A stretch of 5,147 nucleotides of DNA from positions 1-5,147 of the forward strand of contig CAJMOL010000139.1 in NCBI GenBank assembly GCA_905215095.1, in the 5' to 3' direction. The number at the start of each line of letters is the position of its first letter. Within the stretch, counting starts at the first letter, position 1. Positions 1-5,063 of the stretch are shown here, in pieces. Made by a program: the position numbers and the translations under genes. This DNA comes from an uncultured bacterium (lineage in GTDB: Bacteria; Actinomycetota; Coriobacteriia; Coriobacteriales; Coriobacteriaceae). The notes beneath the pieces are model-generated. The model saw nothing but the letters and a program-made list of their open reading frames with translations, was not told the origin of the DNA and did no database searches.

Positions 1-241
1 ACGCCGCCGACATCCCGGCCGCCCTGGCGCGGGCGAGCGCGAGGGCGCCTATGTTGCGCGACTGGTCGACGACCACGAGCGCGTCGGGGAAGCGGCCGAA
101 CAGCGAGTCCAGATCGCCCTCCCTGTTCGCGACGGGGGCGCTCAGCAGTATCTCGCCGTCCCGGGTCGCGACGCATGCCCAGTGGGACGATTTCCCGACA
201 TCGAGCCCGATGACGGCTTCCGGCATTCTAGGTGGTGCCAC
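1..241 (-). CDS. IS110-family transposase, N-terminal part (runs off window)
   Basis: Eighty codons are visible. The product is a DEDD-type (RuvC-like) recombinase that, in this family, excises the element as a circle and inserts it guided by an element-encoded RNA. The RuvC-like start is clear: VIGLDVGKSSHWACVATRDG at residues 10-29, with the first catalytic aspartate at D14, then LLSAPVANREGDL (residues 32-44) and ALVVVDQSRNIGALALA (residues 54-70). D59 in VVVDQ sits where many IS110 members have the second acidic residue as Glu; Asp here is, as I recall, common in an actinobacterial branch. I chose GTG at 241 because GGAGG (250-254) lies 8 nt upstream; the in-frame ATG at 226 would be 23 nt from it. 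The C-terminal Tnp domain and its Ser nucleophile are outside the window, so intactness is unknown. Confidence 0.85.
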   Translation of the reverse strand, partial: MAPPRMPEAVIGLDVGKSSHWACVATRDGEILLSAPVANREGDLDSLFGRFPDALVVVDQSRNIGALALARARAAGMSAA

Positions 242-244
242 GGT

Positions 245-517
245 GTTATCCTCCAATCGGTAGGCCGATCGGAACCCCTCCCCGCGACACCCACATTACC
301 TGGCCGTGGCGCTTGCGCCCGGCAGTTTCCTATCAGTCGTCCGGAGCGGCGAGCGCCCCCGGTGGCAACACCCCCCGGGCCCTCTACGGGGCAGGGGCAG
401 ACGGCCATCCGGAGGCGCCCGATCGGCGGCCCCTCGGGGCTTGCCCGTATCGTAGGCAATGCGCCGAATGCTCGCCATCGAAATTTATCGATGGCCTATT
501 TCAGACTGTAATGTGGC
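245..517 (-). ncRNA. Candidate IS110 bridge RNA
   Basis: IS110-group elements encode a bridge RNA in the non-coding end before the transposase, with internal loops whose sides pair with target and donor DNA. This region has the right place, strand and length, and folds well by eye. Minus-strand order: an 8-bp perfect hairpin (474-481 with 488-495, 6-nt loop); a GCCCC/GGGGC hairpin (429-440); then a stem of nine pairs (280-288 with 336-346, two bulged bases) closing an internal loop. The loop's 5' side is 335-326 (UGAUAGGAAA), its apical hairpin 325-300 (11 bp, two bulges), and its 3' side 299-289 (GUAAUGUGGGU). Nine bases of the 3' side, 299-291, are exactly complementary to the minus strand at 508-516, the element edge. 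RNA ends, promoter and true fold are not established. Confidence 0.5.
250..254 (-). promoter_or_regulatory. Ribosome binding site that decides the transposase start
   Basis: On the minus strand GGAGG is followed after 8 nt (ATAACACC) by GTG at 241-239. The next in-frame ATG (226) is too far away for this site. Immediately upstream is a small hairpin, ATCGG/CCGAT with a 4-nt loop at 256-269, which might limit translation; that last point is inference. Confidence 0.6.
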
Positions 518-520
518 ACG

Positions 521-1123
521 GTGTTTGCGCTCACGATGCTTAACGGGTCCAAGAGCTCTGACACGCAAATCTCGGTGATCGATACCGGGTCTTCGGACGA
601 GAAAGATTCTTCTGCCAAGAAGAAGAGCGACAAGTCCAAGTCTAAGGAATCCTCGTCGTCCGATGACGAGGCCGTTCCCGAGAACGAGTCGGCATACTAC
701 GGTTCGGCTGATTTGGACGATTACCTGACCGACGTGCATACGTACACGAACGACATGCATCCTTATAGCATGTCGATTCCCAATCGCTTTGAGATGGAAG
801 ATACTCCCAGCGGCAGTGGCGCCAGGTATGAGGATCCGGAGACGGGTTTTGTGATCAACCTGTTTGGCTACGTCAACATTAACGAAGAAACCGCACACGA
901 GATGTTCGTCGACGCGGACACCTCGGGCAAGGCCGACCTCTATACCGCAGAGGGCGACAACTGGTACGTGGTCTCGTGGCGCGAGGGCGACACGATCATT
1001 TACGAAAAGACGATCGTCACGGATTCGACGATTGCCACGGCGCATTTGGAGTACTCGACTGCAAACCGCGACATGGGGTCGAAGATTATCGATACGCTGT
1101 TGCCGACGTTCCAGGTGGACTAG
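521..1123 (+). pseudogene. 5'-truncated gene for an extracytoplasmic protein, interrupted by the IS110 element
   Basis: About 200 codons remain, ending at TAG 1121-1123. The remnant begins with a hydrophobic scrap (VFALTML) that looks like the end of a membrane segment or signal anchor. A low-complexity Ser/Lys/Asp linker follows (about residues 20-55, with SSAKKKSDKSKSKESSSSDD), then a compact domain of about 130 residues rich in Tyr, Asp and Thr with motifs such as HPYSMSIPNRFEMED and NWYVVSWREGDTIIYEK. I do not recognise the domain family. The layout suggests a membrane-anchored protein with its C-terminal domain outside the cell. Neither the GTG at 521 nor the ATG at 536 has a Shine-Dalgarno sequence, and TAA at 509-511 closes the frame upstream, so the original N-terminus is missing. 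Expression from an IS-borne promoter cannot be excluded. Function unknown. Confidence 0.65.
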
Positions 1124-1133
1124 GCGCCCGTAC

Positions 1134-1175
1134 CTATAGCCGGCAATCGGAAACGCCGATAGCCAGAGCTCCTGA
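1134..1175 (+). repeat. Copy A of a 42-bp intergenic direct repeat
   Basis: This copy matches 3159-3200 at 36 of 42 positions without gaps and in the same orientation. It starts 11 bp after the stop of the truncated gene. Inside it is a hairpin: GGC (1142-1144) with GCC (1162-1164), an A/A mismatch, then ATCGG (1146-1150) with CCGAT (1156-1160) around a 5-nt loop. It is not followed by a T-run, so it is not a standard terminator. Confidence 0.75.
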
Positions 1176-1345
1176 TCTGTTACCGCCTATGGATTACCCG
1201 CCTTTACTGTACGCGCAAGTGACTCGTAAGGGTGGGCCATGTGCCCCGTGTTTGGTGCGGTGGGGCGGAGCGTGGCCGGGGCTGCGAATCTTGACGACGG
1301 ACGCAGCCGGTTAGTCATCGTGGGTGCCTCGCCACAGCTTTTTGT

Positions 1346-1385
1346 GCAAAAAGGGGTCCGAACCTTTTGCGGTGCGGACCCCTTT
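1346..1385 (-). terminator. Rho-independent terminator of the surface-protein gene
   Basis: AAAGGGGTCCG (1350-1360) pairs perfectly with CGGACCCCTTT (1375-1385), an 11-bp stem. After one A/G mismatch it is extended by ACC (1362-1364) with GGT (1371-1373), leaving a 6-nt loop. On the minus strand the stem runs into TTTTT (1352-1348). It lies about 40 bp past the stop at 1426. The plus-strand side has only three Ts, so minus-strand termination is favoured. Confidence 0.85.
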
Positions 1386-1425
1386 GCGTTGCAACAAGTT
1401 GCTGCGGCGTGTTTCGAAGTTGAAA

Positions 1426-2904
1426 TTACTTGCGAACCTTAGACGCGACAGCGCTGGCGGCAAAGCAGACAATCGCCATAACACCCATTGCAGCGATGAC
1501 GCTGGAAGTGCCGTCACCCGTTTTGGGCAGAGCCTGCTCGTTTGCCTTGGTCTTATTTGCAGGCTTGCCGGCAGGCTTGTTGTCGGAAGGCTTGGGCGCG
1601 GGCTCGTCCTTCTTCCACTGGGCGAACAGCGTCACAGGAGCGGAAAGCTCAACCGTAACGCCCGCGGCATAGCTTGTGCCGGAGCCATTCTTTGCGGTGT
1701 TCCAGCCCACGAAGGAGTAGCCCTTGCGCACCGGCTGCTCGGCCGTAACCTCGGCTTCGGCGACGCACTTAACGGGTGCGAATTCGGCAGCCTGCTCATC
1801 CTCGGAGCCGTTCAGGTCGTAGGAGAGATCGTAGGCCTTCTCCACGAAATCAGGCTTGACGAAGCCGCAGTACTTGCACTTAGGGGTCCCCGTGCGAGTC
1901 CAAGTACCGGCATTGTCAGAGGCCCACTCGGTGTAGGCGACATCGTAGGCGTTGTCATGCTCGCCGTCGGTGTAGCTGTGGGTTTTCTTCTCGCCTTTGA
2001 ACGTCTCGCCTTTTTTGGACCACACGAGAGTGCCGTCAATCTTGACATCGGTACGGCCGGTGTTGTTGCCCGACTTGCCACCAAAGCCAAAGAGCTGCGA
2101 GCAGGTGGTCCTGTCGCGCGCAGCCGTGACGGTATTATTGCCAGTAATGTTGAGGATGAACTTGTGGTCCCCCATAAGAGAGTCGTTGATATTCAACGCC
2201 TGCTTGTCTTTGTCGCCATTCGAGTTGAACGTGCAATTATTCACGTTAACGGTGATGTCCTGCGTGCTGGCTTCTCTGTAGACGTTGATGACCTTACCGG
2301 TTGCGTTAAAGGTGCAGGTGTCAAACGTCATGACCGGCGAGCTGTAGGTCCACAGGGAATAGTCTCCATCAGGGGCGTTGAACGTAGTGCTGTTGAACTC
2401 AGCGGAGGTGTAGCCCCAGTAGAACGTCTTGCCGTTAATGACACAATGGTCAACGACAGTCTTATTGGCGCGGATGAAGCCAAGGTAGTCTGCGTTGCCG
2501 GAACGCAGCGTCATCTTCTCGAACGTTACAGTGCCGGCGCCATCGAAGGAATAGTCGCCGTTGTACTCGGTGCCAAAGTTGGCGGGATCGGGCACGAGTG
2601 CGCCGATGTTCCATGCGGTTTTATCGTTTCCCTGGCCCACAAAGGTGAGGTCCTTGTCCTTGGTGTGGCCCACGGAGCTCACGCCGTAGAGGGTGTAGTT
2701 GCCCTCGCTGAGCTTGATGGTGTCGCCGCTTTCCGCCTCGGCGGTGGCGGTGGCAAGATCGTTGTAGCTTGCACCGGTGCGGGCATTGGTGATCGTGCTG
2801 GTAGCGCCGTCTGCAAAAGCAGGCGACGCGAGGCCTATCAAGACAAACGTAGCGGTAACAAACGCAGCGATCGCACGATATGCCGTTCTGGTTAACGACT
2901 TCAT
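1426..2904 (-). CDS. LPXTG cell-wall-anchored beta-helix surface protein
   Basis: A 492-residue protein built for export and covalent attachment to peptidoglycan by a sortase. Residues 1-31 are a signal peptide: basic start (MKSLTRTAYR), hydrophobic core, cleavage expected after SPAFA. Residues ~35-300 have short Asn/Thr-rich repeats such as CTFNATGKVINV and CTFNSNGDKDKQALNI, typical of right-handed parallel beta-helix (pectate-lyase-like) folds. A short segment with CKYCG (343-347) follows, then one flg_new/InlB-B-type repeat (about 362-430, with GYSFVGWNTA and FAQW), a Pro/Lys/Asn stalk (431-458), LPKTG (459-463), a hydrophobic span (~469-488) and the tail KVRK. AAAGGAGT (2911-2918) precedes ATG 2904 by 6 nt. 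It is monocistronic with its own terminator. Adhesion or glycan binding is plausible, but no catalytic residues are evident and no sortase gene is in view. Confidence 0.88.
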   Translation of the reverse strand: MKSLTRTAYRAIAAFVTATFVLIGLASPAFADGATSTITNARTGASYNDLATATAEAESGDTIKLSEGNYTLYGVSSVGHTKDKDLTFVGQGNDKTAWNIGALVPDPANFGTEYNGDYSFDGAGTVTFEKMTLRSGNADYLGFIRANKTVVDHCVINGKTFYWGYTSAEFNSTTFNAPDGDYSLWTYSSPVMTFDTCTFNATGKVINVYREASTQDITVNVNNCTFNSNGDKDKQALNINDSLMGDHKFILNITGNNTVTAARDRTTCSQLFGFGGKSGNNTGRTDVKIDGTLVWSKKGETFKGEKKTHSYTDGEHDNAYDVAYTEWASDNAGTWTRTGTPKCKYCGFVKPDFVEKAYDLSYDLNGSEDEQAAEFAPVKCVAEAEVTAEQPVRKGYSFVGWNTAKNGSGTSYAAGVTVELSAPVTLFAQWKKDEPAPKPSDNKPAGKPANKTKANEQALPKTGDGTSSVIAAMGVMAIVCFAASAVASKVRK

Positions 2905-3036
2905 GCTGACACTCCTTTTATTCCGGTTTTAGCCAACATATATAGTTTAGATTCTGTAAATTTTTTTCCGAGCGTGTTAAAAATTAGATTGCCGATAAGT
3001 TATAACCACACAGTAAAAACACAGGAATTTGTAAAA
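2905..3036. promoter_or_regulatory. AT-rich promoter region between divergent genes
   Basis: This tract is strikingly AT-rich compared with the coding DNA on both sides and must hold the promoter of the minus-strand surface-protein gene; it may also hold that of the plus-strand folate operon. Candidate elements include TTTACA on the minus strand (2964-2959) and the self-complementary GTTATAAC at 2999-3006, which offers a -10-like TATAAC on either strand. I could not pair any of them with a convincing partner at 16-18 bp, so no transcription start is claimed. Confidence 0.4.
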
Positions 3037-3058
3037 TGTTGCAAGTGTTTTTGCAACA
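3037..3058. promoter_or_regulatory. 8-6-8 dyad, possible operator
   Basis: TGTTGCAA (3037-3044) and TTGCAACA (3051-3058) form a perfect inverted repeat around the 6-bp spacer GTGTTT. The core GTTGCAAC recurs intact at 3088-3095. The dyad lies between the divergent surface-protein and fchA genes, where a repressor site would be expected. It could instead form an RNA hairpin in the fchA leader. The binding protein is unknown. Confidence 0.4.
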
Positions 3059-3158
3059 AAATTGCGTCAGCGACAGCATTTTGGGCGGTTGCAACGCTCC
3101 CGCCTCTTGGGTGGATCGCTTGCCGACTGCGCGACGGTGCCACTTTAGGTGGAATTTT

Positions 3159-3200
3159 CTATTGCCGGCAATCGAAAACGGCGATAGCCGAGGCTCCTGA
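3159..3200 (+). repeat. Copy B of the 42-bp intergenic direct repeat
   Basis: The same unit as 1134-1175, 2025 bp further on, with six substitutions. It keeps the hairpin frame: CGGC (3167-3170 region) with GCCG (3187-3190), and ATCG (3171-3174) with CGAT (3182-3185). In the fifth pair the two copies differ at both bases, and copy B has lost the pairing. It sits 137 bp before the fchA start. Confidence 0.75.
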
Positions 3201-3246
3201 CAGCCGCTTTCTTATGGGTTAGACTGGGCTTCGAAAAATCCGATGA

Positions 3247-3289
3247 ATGGGACAACTGCCTCCTGGCATCGTTGCCCCATTTTTATTTT
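3247..3289 (+). terminator. Strong rho-independent terminator just upstream of fchA
   Basis: ATGGG (3247-3251) pairs with CCCAT (3276-3280), CAAC (3253-3256) with GTTG (3271-3274), and TGCC (3257-3260) with GGCA (3265-3268), around a TCCT loop. A mismatch and a 2-nt bulge interrupt it. TTTTATTTT follows directly. It reads in the plus direction and ends 48 bp before the fchA ATG, although no intact plus-strand gene lies just upstream. It is either an attenuator in the fchA leader or the orphaned terminator of an older upstream gene. A short alternative pairing, CGATG (3241-3245) with CATCG (3267-3271), would disrupt it. Confidence 0.8.
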
Positions 3290-3336
3290 GGCGTGTTATG
3301 GCCTCGACTGCCGGCACGCCAGATAGAGGTGTTCCG

Positions 3337-3969
3337 ATGAGCCAAGAGATGATGGACAAAACCTGCCGAGGGTTTGCCGAGGCGTTGGCTGCACGCGAGC
3401 CTGTTCCCGGCGGCGGCAGCGCCAGTGCGTTTGTGGGAGCGCTGGGCGCCTCGCTTTGTGGGATGGTCGCTCGCTATGGGGCGACCAATCCTGCTCTTGC
3501 CGATCGTGCAGACGATCTGACGCGTGCATTTGCCCAAGCGGATGAGTTAGCGCAGGAGCTTGTGGGTCTGGTCGCCGAGGATGTTCGCGCCTACGGGCAG
3601 GTGTCGGCAGCGTATGGTATTCCGCGTGAGGACCCGACGCGTGCGGCTGCAATTCAGGATGCGTTGCACGTGGCCGCCATGCCGCCATATCGGATCATGG
3701 ATGCCTGCGGGCGCGCGCTGGCGCTGCTCGAGGACATGGCCGACAAGGGTTCGCGTCAGCTGCTGTCCGATGTGGCGTGCGGCGCCGTGTTCTGCCGCGC
3801 CGCCATGCAGGGCGCGAGCTTGACGCTCTTTGCGAACACCACGTCTATGAAAGACCGGGCACGCGCCGAAGAGCTCGAGGCGGCGTGCGATGAACTGTTG
3901 GATACGTGGCTGCCGCGCGCCGATGCGCTGGCGCGCCGCGCCTCCGACGCTGCAAGGAAGAGAGGATAG
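3337..3969 (+). CDS. fchA: Formiminotransferase-cyclodeaminase family protein / methenyl-THF cyclohydrolase
   Basis: A 210-residue cytoplasmic protein of the FTCD_C/FchA family, which acts on 5-formimino-THF (releasing ammonia) and/or hydrolyses 5,10-methenyl-THF to 10-formyl-THF. The diagnostic glycine-rich segment PVPGGGSASAFVGALGASL is at residues 22-40, followed by MVARYG. The second family block, LLSDVACGAVFCRAAMQGAS, leads into NTTSMKDRA, the counterpart of the usual N-x-x-x-I/M-K-D end. The length suits the free-standing cyclodeaminase domain without a transferase domain. I prefer ATG 3337 because AGAGGT (3325-3330) is well spaced; the in-frame ATG at 3298 would add 13 residues and lacks such a site. 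Its stop is 2 bp before folD, so the two are co-transcribed. No histidine-degradation gene is in view, which favours the cyclohydrolase role. Confidence 0.88.
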   Translation: MSQEMMDKTCRGFAEALAAREPVPGGGSASAFVGALGASLCGMVARYGATNPALADRADDLTRAFAQADELAQELVGLVAEDVRAYGQVSAAYGIPREDPTRAAAIQDALHVAAMPPYRIMDACGRALALLEDMADKGSRQLLSDVACGAVFCRAAMQGASLTLFANTTSMKDRARAEELEAACDELLDTWLPRADALARRASDAARKRG

Positions 3970-3971
3970 CT

Positions 3972-4826
3972 ATGGTTGAACTGCTGAAGGGTGCTCCCGT
4001 TGCCCGTGCTTTGACCGAGGAGCTCGCTGCTCGCTGCGCGGCTTTGCGTGAGCGCGGCGTTGTTCCGACGCTTGCTATCGTGCGCGTGGGCGAGCGCGAG
4101 GACGACCTATCCTACGAGCGCGGTGCCCTCAAGCGCTGCGAGAAGGTTGGCATTGAGGCTCGCCGCGTATTGCTTCCCTCCGATGTTTCGCAGGATGAGC
4201 TGCTGGCGGCCATCGAGGGCATCAATGCCGACCCTGCTGTTCACGGCTGCCTGCTGTTCCGCCCGTTGCCCGCTGGGCTTGACGAGGATGCAGTTGCCGC
4301 GGCACTCGATCCCGTCAAGGACGTTGATTCCATGACGCCGGCCTCGCTGCTTACCACGCTTTCGGGGCGAGGCGAGGGCTTTGCCCCCTGTACGGCCGAG
4401 GCCGTGCTGGCTTTGCTGGACCATTATGGCGTGGAACTGGATGGGGCAAAGGTCGCAGTCGTCGGTCGATCGCTGGTGATTGGCCGTCCCGTTGCCGCCA
4501 TGCTTACGACCCGCAATGCCACAGTGACGACGTGCCATACGCATACGCGCGACTTGGCTGCCGAGTGCCGTTCTGCCGACATTGTTGTTGCTGCGGTTGG
4601 ACGTGCGCGCACGATTGGCGCGGATGCGGTTCGCGAGGGCCAGACAATCATCGATGTGGGCATTAACTGGGACGAGGCCGCCGGCAAGCTGGTCGGCGAC
4701 GTCGATTTTGATGCTACGGAGCCGATCGTTAACGCCATCACGCCCGTGCCGGGCGGCGTGGGGGCTGTGACCACCGCGATTCTCGCCAAACACGTGATTG
4801 AGGCGGCGGAGCGCGCATCGAAATAG
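3972..4826 (+). CDS. folD: Methylene-THF dehydrogenase (FolD family) with altered cyclohydrolase site
   Basis: A 284-residue cytoplasmic enzyme of usual FolD length, oxidising 5,10-methylene-THF to methenyl-THF with NAD(P). The N-terminal catalytic domain covers about residues 1-120 and the Rossmann domain 121-275. Recognisable blocks are KDVDSM (116-121), FAPCTAEA (137-144), VAVVGRSLVIGRPV (161-174), NATVTTCHTHT, IIDVGIN and VNAITPVPGGVGAVTTA near the end. In the canonical Y-x-x-x-K motif, Y48 is present but the catalytic lysine position is A52 (GCC 4125-4127). The glutamine of the usual VQLPLP motif is F96 (CLLFRPLP, TTC 4257-4259). The aspartate of KDVD is kept. These losses suggest a dehydrogenase without cyclohydrolase activity. 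ATG 3972 is chosen because AGAGG (3961-3965), inside the fchA end, is 6 nt upstream and MVELLKG is a standard start. Confidence 0.93.
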   Translation: MVELLKGAPVARALTEELAARCAALRERGVVPTLAIVRVGEREDDLSYERGALKRCEKVGIEARRVLLPSDVSQDELLAAIEGINADPAVHGCLLFRPLPAGLDEDAVAAALDPVKDVDSMTPASLLTTLSGRGEGFAPCTAEAVLALLDHYGVELDGAKVAVVGRSLVIGRPVAAMLTTRNATVTTCHTHTRDLAAECRSADIVVAAVGRARTIGADAVREGQTIIDVGINWDEAAGKLVGDVDFDATEPIVNAITPVPGGVGAVTTAILAKHVIEAAERASK

Positions 4827-4864
4827 GCGTTTTGGGCTGTTTGAGGGGGTTAGACATATACCAC

Positions 4865-4895
4865 GTGGGCAAAAAACGCCAAATATGAGTACTGT
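4865..4895 (+). repeat. Left terminal inverted repeat
   Basis: The left arm of the 31-bp inverted repeat. It begins 38 bp after the folD stop. Within it GGGC and GCC flank an A-run, so each arm is itself weakly self-complementary. Confidence 0.8.
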
Positions 4896-4929
4896 TGCCA
4901 AGATAGTCACATATGTTTTAGGTCATTTT

Positions 4930-4973
4930 GGCTCTCTATCGGTATTTATTATCGATAGAGAGCCTATTTTATT
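4930..4973 (+). terminator. Rho-independent terminator inside the MITE-like element
   Basis: GGCTCTCTATCG (4930-4941) and CGATAGAGAGCC (4953-4964) form a perfect 12-bp stem with an 11-nt loop, followed by TATTTTATT. The T-rich side favours plus-strand termination. It is the first strong terminator after folD, 104 bp past its stop, so the fchA-folD transcript probably now ends within the inserted element. Confidence 0.82.
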
Positions 4974-5063
4974 GGACTTATGAGGAATTACATTGTCAAG
5001 CTTTTGAACAAATGTAGATTATCGACACCTGCATTCGCTTAAATTGCTGCTACTAAATTTGTG

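Larger units (their letters stand above)
1..517 (-). mobile_element. IS110-family insertion sequence, left part only
   Basis: The first ~517 bp read, on the minus strand, as the left end of an IS110-type element: a structured non-coding end of about 275 bp followed by the start of a DEDD transposase gene. The other end lies outside the window. IS110 elements usually lack long terminal inverted repeats and make no clear target duplication, so the exact edge cannot be read off directly. I place it between about 509 and 520 because the reading frame of the interrupted plus-strand gene meets a TAA at 509-511 and its coherent protein sequence begins only after that. A 9-nt match between an internal loop and bases 508-516 agrees with this placement. 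The family call is firm; the edge is an estimate. Confidence 0.75.
1124..1425. other. Intergenic region without a convincing gene
   Basis: Apart from repeat copy A and the terminator near 1346-1385, nothing coding is supported here. A further possible hairpin, GGCTGCG (1280-1286) with CGCAGCC (1302-1308), has a 15-nt loop and no T-run. The small open frames have no ribosome binding sites and no recognisable sequence. GTTGCAAC, the motif also found in the 3038-3095 control region, occurs at 1388-1395. Confidence 0.6.

Noticed and set aside
182..543. Several overlapping open frames in the IS leader on both strands
   Set aside because: This is the expected non-coding end of the element. The frames are Pro/Arg-rich, have no ribosome binding sites and run across the element edge.
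485..1045. Minus-strand open frame of 186 codons opposite the truncated gene
   Set aside because: Its sequence is Arg/Val-rich without motifs, and the plus-strand frame gives a far more protein-like sequence with an ordered linker and domain. It also crosses the IS boundary.
1324..2895. Long plus-strand open frame of 523 codons opposite the surface-protein gene
   Set aside because: It lies almost wholly antisense to a gene with a signal peptide, a sorting signal, a good ribosome binding site and a terminator. Its own protein is low-complexity Val/Gly/Arg-rich with no recognisable domain. It is a shadow of GC-biased codon use.
3096..3290. THF or ZTP riboswitch in the folate operon leader
   Set aside because: The gene context made this attractive, but I could not find the conserved cores of either class, such as the CCGCCUGGGC-like 3' segment of ZTP riboswitches. 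Only the terminator is supported.
3247..3336. Earlier starts for fchA
   Set aside because: Starts at or near 3247 would put the coding sequence through the terminator hairpin and T-run. The ATG at 3298 lacks a ribosome binding site, whereas ATG 3337 has AGAGGT at a good distance.
3906..3971. Upstream in-frame start for folD within fchA
   Set aside because: It would add 22 Arg/Ala-rich residues with no counterpart in FolD proteins. ATG 3972 has its own ribosome binding site and gives the normal N-terminus.
4107..4910. Minus-strand open frame of 267 codons opposite folD
   Set aside because: It overlaps the well-conserved folD antisense, extends into the MITE-like element and has no recognisable protein features.
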